A stretch of 64,000 nucleotides of DNA from Burkholderiales bacterium (GCA_019749945.1 JAIEPF010000003.1:124001-188000), one strand, 5' to 3'; shown: positions 52,545 to 63,990, numbered from the stretch's first letter. Translations and numbers: made by a program. The notes: generated by a model not told the origin, from the letters alone.

Positions 52545-53014
52545 GTATTTTTCTCGTGCTGCGGCGAGCCGCGCAGGCCATCCCAGATCAGCAGCGCCGC
52601 ACCGCAGGTGATGGCGGAATCCGCGACGTTGAACGCCGGCCAGTGCCAGCCGAAGGCATGAAAATCGAGAAAATCCACCACGGCGCCGATGCTCAGGCGA
52701 TCAATGACATTGCCGATTGCGCCGCCCAGTACCAGGCTCAAGGCCAGGCAGAACAGCGACTGCTGCGGATAACGGCGCAGCAGATAAACAATCCACACCG
52801 AGGCGACGATCGCGATGCCGGTGAACAGTTCGCGCTGCCAGCCGCCCGCGCCGGCGAGAAAACTGAAGGCTGCGCCGCGGTTGTAGACCAGCAGCAGATT
52901 GAAAAACGGCGTCACCTCGAGCGGCGGTCTGTCCGCCAGCATCGCCACCGCGGCGTACTTGGTAGCCTGATCCAAAATCACCACCGCAGCGGCAATCAGC
53001 AGCCAGCGCAACAT
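52541..53014 (-). CDS. lspA: Lipoprotein signal peptidase (signal peptidase II)
   Basis: A 157-residue inner-membrane aspartyl protease that removes prolipoprotein signal peptides after lipid attachment. Four hydrophobic segments are visible, and the catalytic Asp residues sit in [10 protein letters not shown] and [27 protein letters not shown] and [17 protein letters not shown] are family hallmarks. Its ATG overlaps the ileS stop by one base (TGATG), a strong sign of coupling, as in many proteobacteria. Confidence 0.97.
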   Translation of the reverse strand: MLRWLLIAAAVVILDQATKYAAVAMLADRPPLEVTPFFNLLLVYNRGAAFSFLAGAGGWQRELFTGIAIVASVWIVYLLRRYPQQSLFCLALSLVLGGAIGNVIDRLSIGAVVDFLDFHAFGWHWPAFNVADSAITCGAALLIWDGLRGSPQHEKNT

Positions 53015-55821
53015 CAGGCGTAACTCCGCGGTTCACCGGCGCCATGGAGATTCGACGTGCAGCGGCCGCACAGATCCGGGTGCTGCGTATCGTGGCCGAC
53101 ATCGGCGCGGTAATGCCAGCAGCGTTCGCATTTGGGGTGGGCACTCGGATTGACTTGAATCAATACAGTCGAGCCCTGCTGCTCCCGCACTTTTGCGCTG
53201 GAAGTAATGAATACGAAGCGCAGGTCGTCACCCAGCCGGGTCAGCGACTCATAGGTCCTGTCGGACGCGCTGATCTCAAGCTCCGCCTGCAAGGAAGATC
53301 CGACCGCCCCCTGGGCGCGCAACTCCTCGATTTTCTTGTTGGCGAGTTCCCGCACTTGCCGGATATTGCCCCATGCATCGCGTACGCCGGAATCCAGCGG
53401 CAACCCGGGAAAAACGTGCCATTCTTCCTCGAAAATGCTGCCCTCGGGGGCATTCCTCAAAACCTGCCAGGCCTCTTCAGCGGTGAAACTCAACACCGGC
53501 GCCATCATCTTCAGCAGCGCATGCGTGATATGCCACAGTGCATTCTGCGCCGCCCTGCGTGGCCGTGAATCAGCGCCGGTCGTGTACAGCCGGTCCTTCA
53601 GAATGTCGAGATAAAAGGCACCGAGATCCTCGGAACAGAAGGCCGTCAGTTCCTGGATCACCGTGTGAAACTCATAACGGTCGTAACCCGCCCGCACCTT
53701 CATTTGACGTTCGCGGACAAGCTCCAGCGCATACCGGTCAATTTCCAGCCACCGCTCCACCGGCAGCGCATGTTGCGCCGGATCGAAGTCGGCGAGATTG
53801 GCCAGCAGGAAACGCAGCGTATTGCGGATGCGGCGGTAGGACTCGACCACACGCTTGAGGATTTCCTTCGAGATCGACAGCTCTCCGGAATAATCGGTGC
53901 TCGCCACCCACAGCCGCAGGATGTCGGCGCCGAACTCGTCCATGACCTTCTGCGGCACGATGACATTGCCCCTGGACTTGCTCATTTTCCTGCCTTCGCC
54001 ATCGACGACAAAGCCGTGGGTCAGCAGCGCTTTGTACGGCGCACGACCGTCCATCATGCCCGCAGTCAGCAATGAGGAATGGAACCAGCCCCGATGCTGG
54101 TCGGAACCCTCCAGGTACAGGTCCGCTGGAAACGCACTCTGCGCTTCATGTGAACCGCGCAGCACGGTGTAATGCGTAACACCTGAATCGAACCAGACAT
54201 CCAGCGTGTCCCTGATTTTTTCGTAGTGCGCCGCATCGGCGCCCAGCAGTTCCGCGGCATCCACCGCCTGCCAGGCCTCGATACCTTCCTTTTCCACGCG
54301 CTGCGCGACAATTTCCAGGATCTCCGGCGTACGCGGATGCAGTACGGCGGTTTCCTTGTGCACGAAGAACGGCATCGGCACGCCCCACTGCCGCTGCCGG
54401 GATAGCGTCCAGTCCGGACGGTTGGCGATCATGCCGTGCAGACGCGCCTTGCCCCAGTCCGGATAGAACTGTGTCGCCTCGACGGCGCGCAGTGCGATGG
54501 CGCGCAGCGTTTCCTTCGGCTTCACACCGTTGTAACCGGGCACAGCCTCCATGCCGGCAAACCACTGCGTGGTCGCGCGCAGGATGATCGGCGTCTTGTG
54601 CCGCCAGCAGTGCATATAACTGTGGGTGTAATCCTCTTTCGCCAGCAACAGGCCTTTTTCTTCGAGATGCGCGACGATCAGCGGATTCGCTTTCCAGATC
54701 ATCAACCCGCCGAACAGCGGCAGCGACTCGGCGTATTTGCCGTTGCCCAGCACCGGGGTCAGGATTTCATCGTCCTTCAGGCCGTACCTGCGGCAGGACT
54801 GGAAGTCTTCCACGCCATAGGCCGGTGCTGCGTGGACCATGCCGGTGCCGGTATCCAGCGTCACGTATTCGCCGAGATACACAGGAGACAGGCGAGCATA
54901 GAACGGATGTTTGAAATGGATGCGCTCCAGCGTCGCGCCCTTGCACGAAGCCAGCGTTATTCCGGTCAGTCCGTAACGCTTGAGGCAGGCTTCCTGCAGA
55001 TCGGCGGCAAGGATCAGCAGACCCTTTTCGGTATCGATCAGGTTGTAGATGAATTCCGGATGTATGTTCAGCGCCTGATTCGCCGGCAGCGTCCACGGCG
55101 TCGTGGTCCAGATCACCGCGTAACCCGGCTTGTCGGGCAGCGATGCCAAGCCGAAGGCCTTCGCCACTTTCTCCGGCTCGGCAAACGGGAAGGCAACATC
55201 CACCGTGATGTCCTTGCGATCCTCGTATTCGACCTCGGCCTCGGCCAGCGCCGAGCCGCAGTCAAAACACCAGTTCACCGGTTTCAAACCACGATAGACA
55301 TAACCTTTTTGCAGCAGCACACCGAGCGCGCGAATCTCGTCGGCCTCGTTGCGGTAAGCCATGGTCAGGTACGGGTTGTCCCACTCACCCAATACACCCA
55401 GGCGCTGGAAATCCTTTTTCTGGCGCTCGACCTGTTCCGTGGCATAGGCGCGGCACAGCTTCTGCGTTTCCGCCGTCGGCAGATTCTTGCCATGCAGTTT
55501 TTCGATCTGCACTTCGATCGGCATGCCGTGGCAGTCCCAACCCGGCACGTACGGCGCGTCAAAACCCGACAGCGATTTCGATTTGACGATGATGTCCTTC
55601 AGGATCTTGTTGACGGCATGGCCGATGTGGATGTCGCCGTTGGCATACGGCGGACCGTCATGCAGCACAAAACGCGGACGGCCCTTGCTGGCCGCACGGA
55701 TACGCTGGTAGAACCTGCGCTCCTGCCATTCCTGCAGCATTTTCGGTTCGCGCCTGGCGAGATCGCCGCGCATCGGGAACGGCGTGTCCGGAAGATTCAG
55801 GGTACTTTTGTAATCAGCCAT
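53014..55821 (-). CDS. ileS: Isoleucyl-tRNA synthetase
   Basis: A 935-residue class I aminoacyl-tRNA synthetase. The HIGH motif is in [24 protein letters not shown] in [10 protein letters not shown], and the editing domain is between them. The C-terminal zinc-finger is [14 protein letters not shown] ... DLCGRC, as in the bacterial IleS1 type. Length is normal. No clear ribosome-binding site precedes the ATG at 55821; two hairpins lie in the 123-base gap to ribF, which may regulate it or be repeats. Confidence 0.97.
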   Translation of the reverse strand: MADYKSTLNLPDTPFPMRGDLARREPKMLQEWQERRFYQRIRAASKGRPRFVLHDGPPYANGDIHIGHAVNKILKDIIVKSKSLSGFDAPYVPGWDCHGMPIEVQIEKLHGKNLPTAETQKLCRAYATEQVERQKKDFQRLGVLGEWDNPYLTMAYRNEADEIRALGVLLQKGYVYRGLKPVNWCFDCGSALAEAEVEYEDRKDITVDVAFPFAEPEKVAKAFGLASLPDKPGYAVIWTTTPWTLPANQALNIHPEFIYNLIDTEKGLLILAADLQEACLKRYGLTGITLASCKGATLERIHFKHPFYARLSPVYLGEYVTLDTGTGMVHAAPAYGVEDFQSCRRYGLKDDEILTPVLGNGKYAESLPLFGGLMIWKANPLIVAHLEEKGLLLAKEDYTHSYMHCWRHKTPIILRATTQWFAGMEAVPGYNGVKPKETLRAIALRAVEATQFYPDWGKARLHGMIANRPDWTLSRQRQWGVPMPFFVHKETAVLHPRTPEILEIVAQRVEKEGIEAWQAVDAAELLGADAAHYEKIRDTLDVWFDSGVTHYTVLRGSHEAQSAFPADLYLEGSDQHRGWFHSSLLTAGMMDGRAPYKALLTHGFVVDGEGRKMSKSRGNVIVPQKVMDEFGADILRLWVASTDYSGELSISKEILKRVVESYRRIRNTLRFLLANLADFDPAQHALPVERWLEIDRYALELVRERQMKVRAGYDRYEFHTVIQELTAFCSEDLGAFYLDILKDRLYTTGADSRPRRAAQNALWHITHALLKMMAPVLSFTAEEAWQVLRNAPEGSIFEEEWHVFPGLPLDSGVRDAWGNIRQVRELANKKIEELRAQGAVGSSLQAELEISASDRTYESLTRLGDDLRFVFITSSAKVREQQGSTVLIQVNPSAHPKCERCWHYRADVGHDTQHPDLCGRCTSNLHGAGEPRSYA

Positions 55822-55839
55822 GTTTCGATTCGATGTTTC

Positions 55840-55864
55840 GGTCCATGGTCAAAAACCATGGACC
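55840..55864. repeat. Ten-bp perfect palindromic hairpin upstream of ileS
   Basis: Arms GGTCCATGGT and ACCATGGACC with a CAAAA loop, 19 bases upstream of the ileS start codon. It is close enough to affect ileS translation or to act as an attenuator. No T tract follows on the minus strand. Confidence 0.6.
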
Positions 55865-55874
55865 GCTGATATCT

Positions 55875-55897
55875 CCCCTCTCCAAATGGGAGAGGGG
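55875..55897. repeat. GC-rich hairpin of the CTCCCTCTCC / GGGAGAGGG dispersed type
   Basis: Arms CCCCTCTCC and GGAGAGGGG with an AAATG loop, followed by GCCGGGGGTGAGGG. This resembles a short intergenic repeat common in beta- and gammaproteobacteria, recognised from memory. Confidence 0.6.
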
Positions 55898-55944
55898 CCG
55901 GGGGTGAGGGAGTAATCCAATCCCTCTGATTGCATATCCAATCA

Positions 55945-56889
55945 TCAAGCTGCCGGCGCCACGCGCCGCGCAAAAAAATTCCGCGCGTCATTCACATCAC
56001 GCGCGATCTGCTGCTTCAGGGTTTCGAGATCCACGTACTTCGCTTCGTCGCGGAATTTGTGCAGGAAATCCACGCTCACCGACTCTCCGTAAATTTCTTC
56101 TTTAAAATCAAATAGATATACCTCGAGCACGGGGGCAGCCCCCTGTGCCTTCACCGTTGGCCGCACACCGAGACTGGCCACGCCCTGCACCGGCGCCGCA
56201 TCACCGCGACGAAACTCGACGGCAAAAATCCCGGTCAGCGGCGGCCGATTATGTTTCATCCGCACATTTGCTGTCGGAAAACCGAGCTTGCGGCCCAGCT
56301 GGTCGCCGCGCACCACGCGGCCGCTGATGCGGTACGGGTGGCCCAGCAGACGCCCCGCTTTGCTCAGGTCGCCGCCAGCCAGCGCCTCGCGCACCGCCGT
56401 GCTCGACACGCGCTCACCATCGAGTTCCAGCGTCGCCATGGCCTCGACGGCATAACCGTGACGCGCCGCATGCGCTTTCAGCAGGTTCAGGTCGCCGGCG
56501 CGCCGCGCGCCGAAACGGAAATCGTCGCCCACCTGCAGCCAGCGCACACCAAGGCCGCGCACCAGAATGCGGTCGATGAAGTCCTGCGCCGTCACCTGCG
56601 CCAGCGCAAAATTGAAGCGCAGCACATGCGTGCGCTCGACACCATGCTGCGCCAGCAATTCCAGTTTTTCGCGCAGGCTGGTCAGCCGCACCGGCGCCTT
56701 GTCCGGCGCAAAAAATTCGCGCGGATGCGGCTCGAAGGTCATCACGCAGGCCGGCAGGCTGCGCGCCGCGGCCGCAGCGCGCAGCCTGGCCAGCATCGCC
56801 TGATGACCGAGGTGGACCCCGTCGAAATTACCGATGGTCAGCGCGATGGGTTGGGTGGCAGCAGCCGGAATGCTGCGCAGGATTTGCAT
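55945..56889 (-). CDS. ribF: Bifunctional riboflavin kinase / FAD synthetase
   Basis: A 314-residue enzyme converting riboflavin to FMN and FMN to FAD. The N-terminal nucleotidyltransferase shows TIGNFDGVHLGHQAML, and ISSTAVREAL-like VSSTAVREALAGGD; the C-terminal kinase domain starts GRVVRGDQLGRKLGFPTANV with YGESVSVDFLHKFRDE near the end. It precedes ileS-lspA-ispH in the order usual for proteobacteria. ATG at 56889 follows AGG weakly. Confidence 0.95.
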   Translation of the reverse strand: MQILRSIPAAATQPIALTIGNFDGVHLGHQAMLARLRAAAAARSLPACVMTFEPHPREFFAPDKAPVRLTSLREKLELLAQHGVERTHVLRFNFALAQVTAQDFIDRILVRGLGVRWLQVGDDFRFGARRAGDLNLLKAHAARHGYAVEAMATLELDGERVSSTAVREALAGGDLSKAGRLLGHPYRISGRVVRGDQLGRKLGFPTANVRMKHNRPPLTGIFAVEFRRGDAAPVQGVASLGVRPTVKAQGAAPVLEVYLFDFKEEIYGESVSVDFLHKFRDEAKYVDLETLKQQIARDVNDARNFFARRVAPAA

Positions 56890-56970
56890 GAGGAACCTAC
56901 TGCGCGACGCGATTGCAGCGTCGCGCGGTGCTCGGAACCTCGCCTATCCTTCGGATATGTCTCGGCTCCT

Positions 56971-57001
56971 GCGCGCCGCGAAGCAAGTCCCCCTGGGGGG
57001 C
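56971..57001 (+). repeat. 31-bp dispersed repeat, copy 2
   Basis: Reads GCGCGCCGCGAAGCAAGTC then CCCCTGGGGGGC. It matches the minus strand of 22708-22738 at 28 of 31 positions and lies in the gap between ribF and cobA, again in an intergenic region. Confidence 0.75.
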
Positions 57002-57073
57002 TCCGTGCTTCTTGCACTCGCGCCGCTCGCTACGGTTCTTCAGAAATGCCATAGCCCGCCCTTGTGTCCTGAA

Positions 57074-57106
57074 AATCACGCTAAAAGGTTGAATTTTAGC
57101 GTGATT
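57074..57106 (-). terminator. Probable intrinsic terminator after cobA
   Basis: A 13-bp perfect stem AATCACGCTAAAA / TTTTAGCGTGATT with a GGTTGAA loop, followed on the minus strand by TTTTC. Flanking TGTCCT / AGGACA extends the pairing imperfectly. It begins 13 bases after the cobA stop and would end the cysI-DUF934-cobA transcript. Confidence 0.65.
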
Positions 57107-57119
57107 CCGGAGGACAGAG

Positions 57120-57881
57120 CTAGGCGGCGTCGATGCGCCTTGAGGCCACAGCAGCCGTCACCGGCTGCATGCGCTCATAAACTTCACCGAGCAGGATCAC
57201 TGCCGGGCCGGTAATTCCCGGAATTGCGGCAGCGCCAAGGTCGGCCAGCCGCAAGGCCACGCTGCGCTGGTCCGGCAGTGTCGCATTTTCCACGACCACC
57301 ACTGGCAGGTCGGGACTGGCGCCACGGTCAATCAGCGTTGCGGCGATGTGCGCCGCCTCGCCGACGCCCATGTAGATGGCGCAGGTATCCGCCGCCAGCG
57401 CACTGCGCGCCCAGTCGTGCGCATCCTCGCCCTTGCCGGTGCGCGGCGTAATGAAGCTGACATTGCGGCTCAGGCCACGCCGGGTCAGCGAAATGCCGAG
57501 AACCGCGCTTGCCGCCAGCGCTGCGGTAATGCCCGGTACCACGGCGTATTCGATCCCGGCCTCCTGCAGCGCATCGATTTCCTCCTGCGCCCGCCCGAAC
57601 AGCATCGGATCGCCGCCCTTGAGCCGTACAACCACGGCATGACGGTGCGCGGCATCGATCAATCGCTTGTTGATAAAACGTTGCGCTGTGGAATGCCGGC
57701 CGCAGCGTTTACCGACGGCAATCTTCTGCGCTTTTTCCGCGAGGGCCAGCGTGTCCGGATGCACCAGCGCATCATGAAACACGATATCGGCGCGGCGCAG
57801 CAGGTCGGCCGCACGCAGCGTCAGCAGGTCCGGTGCGCCGGGCCCGGCTCCGACCAGATAGACCTTGCCTCTGGCGCTCAT
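57120..57881 (-). CDS. cobA: Uroporphyrinogen-III C-methyltransferase (SUMT)
   Basis: A 253-residue single-domain SUMT that methylates uroporphyrinogen III twice with S-adenosylmethionine to give precorrin-2, the precursor of siroheme. Motifs include VYLVGAGPGAPDLLTLRAAD, VRLKGGDPMLFGRAQEEI and the SAM loop VVPGITAALAAS. It lacks the dehydrogenase/chelatase domain of CysG, so that step must be elsewhere. It is four bases after the DUF934 gene and supplies siroheme for CysI, encoded upstream in the same unit. Confidence 0.93.
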   Translation of the reverse strand: MSARGKVYLVGAGPGAPDLLTLRAADLLRRADIVFHDALVHPDTLALAEKAQKIAVGKRCGRHSTAQRFINKRLIDAAHRHAVVVRLKGGDPMLFGRAQEEIDALQEAGIEYAVVPGITAALAASAVLGISLTRRGLSRNVSFITPRTGKGEDAHDWARSALAADTCAIYMGVGEAAHIAATLIDRGASPDLPVVVVENATLPDQRSVALRLADLGAAAIPGITGPAVILLGEVYERMQPVTAAVASRRIDAA

Positions 57882-58348
57882 GACTTCAAACCGCTTCCGC
57901 GACGCGACGGCGAAACAGCGGCAGCGGCCGCTCGACCGAAGTCTGGTAAGCCTCGGTGAAATCAGTAAACGCCGACAAGGCGCCCTGAGGATCCAACCCG
58001 TCGTTCAGCTCAAAGGCATCAAAACCGCAGCGCGAAAGATAAAACAACTGGTCGCGCTGGATGTCACCGATGGCGCGCAATTCACCTTTCCAGCCATGAC
58101 GTTCGCGCAGCAGGCGCGCCGTCGAATAACCGCGGCCATCGGTGAATTGCGCAAAATGGATGGCGACGAGGCTCAGCGCCTCGAGGCTGTCGGCGATCTG
58201 CGCCGGGTCCTCGCTGCCATCGAGCCAGACGCCGAGGCGGCCGCCGTTGCGACCCAGCAACTCGCCGGCCATGGCCTGCCACAGCGGCAGCGACACCAAC
58301 ACGTCGCCCGTGGCGGGCACGCTCGGCAGGCTGCCGTCGGTCGCCCGG

Positions 58349-60049
<1,701 letters not shown>

Positions 60050-60139
60050 CTGCAGCACCTCGAAATTGGATGCTGCTGATAGTAAAGACCCCCTTATATA
60101 TCTTCAAAGAATATGTTATTTATTGTACAGACCTATTTG

Positions 60140-60160
60140 TTATATAGAATCCCGATATAA
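60140..60160. promoter_or_regulatory. Candidate CysB/LysR-type operator between cysI and cysB
   Basis: An inverted repeat TTATAT-N9-ATATAA in a 121-base AT-rich divergent region. LysR-type regulators bind imperfect dyads with T-N11-A cores, and this sits 11 bases before the TTG start of the regulator, a position suited to autorepression. Binding is not demonstrated. Confidence 0.4.
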
Positions 60161-60170
60161 AGGTAAGTCA

Positions 60171-61103
60171 TTGAATTTAAATCAATTACGCTATTTGCGC
60201 GAAGTCGCCCGCAACGGTCTGAAAGTGTCGGATGCCGCGGAAACGCTGTTTACCTCACAGCCCGGCATCAGCAAACAGATCCGCCTGCTCGAGGAAGAGC
60301 TCGGCGTGACCATCCTGGTGCGCAACGGCAAACGCATCACCGACATCACCGAACCGGGGCGCATCGTGCTCGACATCGCCGAACGCATGCTGCGCGATGC
60401 CGACAACCTGCGCTCGGTGGGCCGCGAGTTCAACAGTGGCGGCCGCGGCACGCTGGTCATCGCCACCACCCACACTCAGGCGCGTTATGCGCTGCCGCCG
60501 GTGGTGGCGCGCTTCACGCAGCGTTATCCGCAGGTGCGGCTGACGCTGCGCGAGGGCAGCCCTGAACAGATCGCCACGCTGCTGCGCAACGGCGATGCCG
60601 AGATCGGCATCGCCACTGAATCCGATGAAAGTTTCGCCGACCTGGTGACACTGCCCTGCGCGCAATGGACACGCAGCGTGATCACGCCGCTGAAACATCC
60701 GCTGCTCGGCGCGGGGCCGCTGACACTGGAAAAAATCGCCGCTTATCCGCTGATTACCTACGACTTCGCCTTCACGCCGGATTCACCGATCCAGCGCGCC
60801 TTTGACGCCGCCCACATCAAGCCGAACGTGGTGCTCACTGCGATTGCCGCCGACGTGATCAAGGCCTATGTCGAAATGGGCATGGGCATCGGCATCCTCG
60901 CCAAGATGGCCTTCGACCCGGCGCGTGACCACGGCATCCGGCTGATCAACGCCGATCATCTGTTCGCGCCCAGCACCACGCGCATCGCGCTGCGGCGCAA
61001 TGCCTTCCTGCGCGGTTATGCCTATGATTTCATCGAGTTGTTCTCGGCGCCGCTGAACCGCAAGGCGGTCGCCGCCGCGCTGACCGCACCCGCGGCGGAC
61101 TGA
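60171..61103 (+). CDS. cysB: LysR-family transcriptional regulator, CysB type
   Basis: A 310-residue LysR regulator. The N-terminal helix-turn-helix is close to CysB/Cbl (LNQLRYLREVARNGLKVSDAA, 4-24; FTSQPGISKQIRLLEEELGV), followed by the effector-binding domain (TTHTQARYALPPVVARF, with the conserved Thr/Gln sulfate-pocket residues). The start is TTG at 60171, with AAAGG upstream; homologues begin MNxxQLRYLRE. It is divergent from cysI and should activate sulfate/sulfite assimilation in response to O- or N-acetylserine. Confidence 0.9.
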   Translation: MNLNQLRYLREVARNGLKVSDAAETLFTSQPGISKQIRLLEEELGVTILVRNGKRITDITEPGRIVLDIAERMLRDADNLRSVGREFNSGGRGTLVIATTHTQARYALPPVVARFTQRYPQVRLTLREGSPEQIATLLRNGDAEIGIATESDESFADLVTLPCAQWTRSVITPLKHPLLGAGPLTLEKIAAYPLITYDFAFTPDSPIQRAFDAAHIKPNVVLTAIAADVIKAYVEMGMGIGILAKMAFDPARDHGIRLINADHLFAPSTTRIALRRNAFLRGYAYDFIELFSAPLNRKAVAAALTAPAAD

Positions 61104-61170
61104 CCAGGACAACCGGCAAGACGCTGCGCCGGGTCTTTGCAATCGGTGCAGCGCTGCGGTAGCGTGTCAC

Positions 61171-61203
61171 CGTGCATCCCCGCGCCACAAGCCGGGATGC
61201 ACG
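61171..61203 (+). other. Ten-bp stem-loop downstream of cysB
   Basis: Arms CGTGCATCCC and GGGATGCACG around a 13-base loop, 67 bases after the cysB stop. It lacks a T tract, so it is a transcript-end or stability element at best. The rest of the 253-base gap (61104-61356) shows no clear gene; an in-frame ATG at 61234 extends the next frame but without homology. Confidence 0.45.
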
Positions 61204-61356
61204 TTCATAAACCCGACTTCAACAGGTATAGCCATGATCGATCTGAGCCCGTCCCGCACGCGCCGTGTCGTGATCGGATATGCCGCCCAGCTCCACGCGA
61301 GCCAGGCCGGCACATCCCCTCCCATCTGCAACACAAACCGCCAGAAAGGAAAGGCC

Positions 61357-62292
61357 ATGTTCCGCATCTCCCCGCAATTCCGCTCCGTCATCCCTCCGCT
61401 GTTCCGCATCTCCCCGCAATTCCGCTCCGTCATCCCTCCGCTGTTCCGCAACACCCTCGCCGCCCTCGGCTTCGCCGCGCTGTTTGCCGCGCCGGCCCTG
61501 GCCCAGCAGACCCTCAAGGTCACCACGATTCCCGAAGAAGCCGCCACCGAGCAGATCCGCAAGTTCGGGCCGCTGACCCGCTACCTCGAACGTGCAGTCG
61601 GCATGAAAGTCGAGTTCACCCCGGTCAATGACTACCCCGCGGCGGTTGAAGCGCTGGTCAACAAGCAGGTTGATCTGGTCTGGTTCGGCGGCTTCACCCA
61701 CGTGCAGGCGCAACTGCGCTCCGGCGGCAAGATCGTGCCCATCGCCCAGCGCGAAGAAGACACACAATTCCGTTCGGTGTTCATCACCCTGACCGATTCC
61801 GGCATCAAGACACTCGCCGACTTGAAGGGCAAACAGGTGAGCTTCGGTTCGCAGTCGAGCACCTCCGGCCACCTGATGCCGCGCAACTTCCTGCTGCAGG
61901 CGAAGATCGACCCGGACAAGGATTTCAAACGCGTCGCCTACTCCGGCGCCCATGACGCCACCATCGCCTCCGTCGTCGGCGGCCGTGTTGATGCGGCGGC
62001 CCTCGACATCACGGTGTGGCGCAAGTTTGTCGACGAGAAAAAGGTCGATACCTCCAAAGTGAATGTGTTTTACACCACGCCGCCGTACTACAACTACAAC
62101 TGGTCGGTCCATGCCGACATGCCGGCCGCGCTGCGCGAACGCATCACCAGGGCATTGCTCGACCTGTCGATGGCAACGCCGGAGGGCAAGGAAATCCTGA
62201 CCCTCAACCGCGCGACAAAATACATCCCGACCAAACCGGAAAATTACAAAGACCTGGAGACCGCCGGTCGCAGTGCCGGCCTGATCAAATAA
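61357..62292 (+). CDS. Phosphonate-type ABC transporter substrate-binding protein, putative selenate type
   Basis: A 311-residue periplasmic protein of the PhnD/PtxB fold. Blocks EFTPVNDYPAAVEALVNKQV, DLVWFGGFTHVQAQ, FGSQSSTSGHLMPRNFLLQA, YSGAHDATIASV and VFYTTPPYYNYNW resemble the subgroup named putative selenate transporter binding proteins, recalled from memory. The location beside cysB and cysI supports an oxyanion of S or Se. The signal peptide is unusual: MFRISPQFRSVIPPL repeats in frame (two 14-codon units) before the hydrophobic core, cleaved near ALA-QQ. AAGGA precedes the ATG at 61357. Confidence 0.83.
   Translation: MFRISPQFRSVIPPLFRISPQFRSVIPPLFRNTLAALGFAALFAAPALAQQTLKVTTIPEEAATEQIRKFGPLTRYLERAVGMKVEFTPVNDYPAAVEALVNKQVDLVWFGGFTHVQAQLRSGGKIVPIAQREEDTQFRSVFITLTDSGIKTLADLKGKQVSFGSQSSTSGHLMPRNFLLQAKIDPDKDFKRVAYSGAHDATIASVVGGRVDAAALDITVWRKFVDEKKVDTSKVNVFYTTPPYYNYNWSVHADMPAALRERITRALLDLSMATPEGKEILTLNRATKYIPTKPENYKDLETAGRSAGLIK
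61360..61443 (+). repeat. Perfect 42-bp tandem duplication in the signal-peptide coding region
   Basis: Units 61360-61401 and 61402-61443 are identical and each encodes FRISPQFRSVIPPL. The unit starts directly after the ATG, so the duplication keeps the frame and lengthens the n-region by 14 residues. Confidence 0.95.
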
Positions 62293-62307
62293 CCGTCAGG
62301 CAGCCGC

Positions 62308-63135
62308 GTGCAAATCTCCATCGAGGGTCTTGCGGCCCGCCATCCGGCGGCCGCAGCCGGCAGCACGCCGGCGCTGAAGCCTTTGACCCTGGCCATACAA
62401 GCCGGCGAGCAGATCGCCGTCATCGGACCTTCAGGCGCCGGCAAGACCACGCTGCTCCACGCGCTGGCCTGTGCGCTGAAGCCTGCCGCAGGCCGCCTGC
62501 AACTGGACGGCATTGATCCATGGTCCCTGTCCGTGGCGCGGCTGCAAAAGCTGCGCGGCCGGCTGTTTCTGGCGCCGCAGACGCCGCCGCTGCCGCCCCG
62601 GCAGCGGGTCATCACCTCGGTGCTGGCGGCGCGGCTGCCGCAGCAGTCCCTGCTGGCCAGCCTGCGCTCGCTGTTTTATCCCACGCATATTGCCGAAGCC
62701 GAAGCGGCCCTGGCCCGCTTCGACCTCGCCGGCAAACTGTGGGATCGCGTCGACCGCCTCTCGGGCGGCGAGCGCCAGCGCGTCGGCCTCGCCCGCGCAC
62801 TGGTGTCCAGCGCAAGGCTGTGGCTGGTGGATGAACCGCTGTCGTCGCTCGATCCTTCACGGGTCGAACTCGCCATCGACGCGCTGACCCAATCCGCGCG
62901 GGATTGCGGCGCCACCCTGATCACAACGCTGCACCAGGTCGACGTGGCGACGCGTTTCCCCCGCGTCATCGGACTGCGCGACGGCGAACTGCAATTCGAC
63001 CTGCCCTCGCATGAAGTGTCGCGCGAACGGCTGGGCGCACTCTACGCCCAGCACGAACACGAACTGCTGGGTGCGCCGCCGCCCGGTGAAGACGAGCCCG
63101 GCGGGAAACAGCCGGCGGCCATGTACTGCCGGTAA
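62308..63135 (+). CDS. PhnC-type ABC transporter ATP-binding protein
   Basis: A 275-residue ATPase. Walker A is GPSGAGKTT, the signature LSGGERQRVGLARAL, Walker B LWLVDEPLSSLDPS and the switch His is in TTLHQVDVA. It should energise the permease encoded next, importing the ligand of the preceding binding protein. It starts with GTG at 62308, 15 bases after the binding-protein gene, with only weak ribosome-binding signal. A Pro/Gly-rich tail (GAPPPGEDEPGGKQPA) follows the ABC core and is unlike most PhnC proteins. Confidence 0.9.
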   Translation: MQISIEGLAARHPAAAAGSTPALKPLTLAIQAGEQIAVIGPSGAGKTTLLHALACALKPAAGRLQLDGIDPWSLSVARLQKLRGRLFLAPQTPPLPPRQRVITSVLAARLPQQSLLASLRSLFYPTHIAEAEAALARFDLAGKLWDRVDRLSGGERQRVGLARALVSSARLWLVDEPLSSLDPSRVELAIDALTQSARDCGATLITTLHQVDVATRFPRVIGLRDGELQFDLPSHEVSRERLGALYAQHEHELLGAPPPGEDEPGGKQPAAMYCR

Positions 63136-63144
63136 CAGTCCGCC

Positions 63145-63990
63145 TTGAACTCACCCGCCTCCACCACGTTTACGCCACCGCAACTGCGCGACCCGGCCTG
63201 GATATCACGCCTGTTCTGGATATGCGCTGCGCTGGTGCTGCTGGCTCCCGCGTTGTTCCTGACGGAATTCAGACCCTGGACCCTGTTTGAGCCGGCGGCC
63301 CTGAAATCGACACAGCGTTTTCTCGGCGATTTTTTCCCGCCGAAGATCGAAGCTGAATTCCTGCTGCTGGTTGCGCGCGAATGCTGGCGCACCGTCGCCA
63401 TCGCCACCGCCGGCATGGCGCTCGCATTGCTGCTGGCGATTCCGCTGACGCTGATATCCACCAGCGCGCTTTCGGTTTCAGCCTTGCCGGGACGCATGCA
63501 TGCGCTGCCGTTCATCGTGCGCCAGGGAGTGCGCTGGCTGCTCATTCTGCTGCGCAGCGTGCCCGAGCTGGTGTGGGCGCTGGTTTTTGTGCGCGTCGTC
63601 GGCCTCGGCCCCACCGCCGGCGTACTGGCCATCGCCCTCACCTACGGCGGCATGCTCGGCAAGGTTTACGGCGAGATCCTCGAAAGCGACGAATCCCATG
63701 CCACCAACACGCTGCTGCGCAACGGCGCGGGCCGTCTGCAGGCCTTTTTTTACGGCCTGCTGCCGCAGAGCGCCGCGGAACTGACCAGTTATACGGTGTA
63801 TCGCTGGGAATGCGCGATCCGCTCCTCCGCGGTACTCGGCTTCGTCGGCGCCGGCGGACTCGGCCAGCAGATGGACAACTCGATGAAAATGTTCCAGGGC
63901 GGCGAAGTCGCCACCATGCTGATCGTGTTCATGCTGCTGGTCGGACTCGCCGACTATGCCAGTGCATGGTTGCGAAAGGTGCTGGCATGA
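63145..63990 (+). CDS. PhnE-type ABC transporter permease
   Basis: A 281-residue inner-membrane permease with about six hydrophobic segments, beginning around residue 21 (ISRLFWICAALVLLAPALFL). The cytoplasmic EAA-type loop is in EILESDESHATNTLLRNGAG and RLQAFFYGLLPQSAAELTSY, followed by VGAGGLGQQMDNSMKMF as in PhnE. It starts with TTG at 63145, nine bases after the ATPase gene, since no ATG precedes the first membrane segment. The stop overlaps the next start by an ATGA, so another operon gene follows. Confidence 0.88.
   Translation: MNSPASTTFTPPQLRDPAWISRLFWICAALVLLAPALFLTEFRPWTLFEPAALKSTQRFLGDFFPPKIEAEFLLLVARECWRTVAIATAGMALALLLAIPLTLISTSALSVSALPGRMHALPFIVRQGVRWLLILLRSVPELVWALVFVRVVGLGPTAGVLAIALTYGGMLGKVYGEILESDESHATNTLLRNGAGRLQAFFYGLLPQSAAELTSYTVYRWECAIRSSAVLGFVGAGGLGQQMDNSMKMFQGGEVATMLIVFMLLVGLADYASAWLRKVLA

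Noticed and set aside
54436..55869. A 477-codon plus-strand frame opposite ileS
   Set aside because: It is the antisense shadow of ileS, whose HIGH, KMSKS and zinc motifs are complete.
61234..61356. Longer N-terminus for the oxyanion-binding protein starting at the ATG at 61234
   Set aside because: The extra 41 residues have no homology and would bury the signal peptide; AAGGA just before 61357 supports the shorter start. A leader peptide cannot be excluded.
61360..61443. Tandem repeat considered as a CRISPR or integration repeat
   Set aside because: The two units are directly adjacent without spacers and stay in frame inside a signal peptide; it is a simple tandem duplication.
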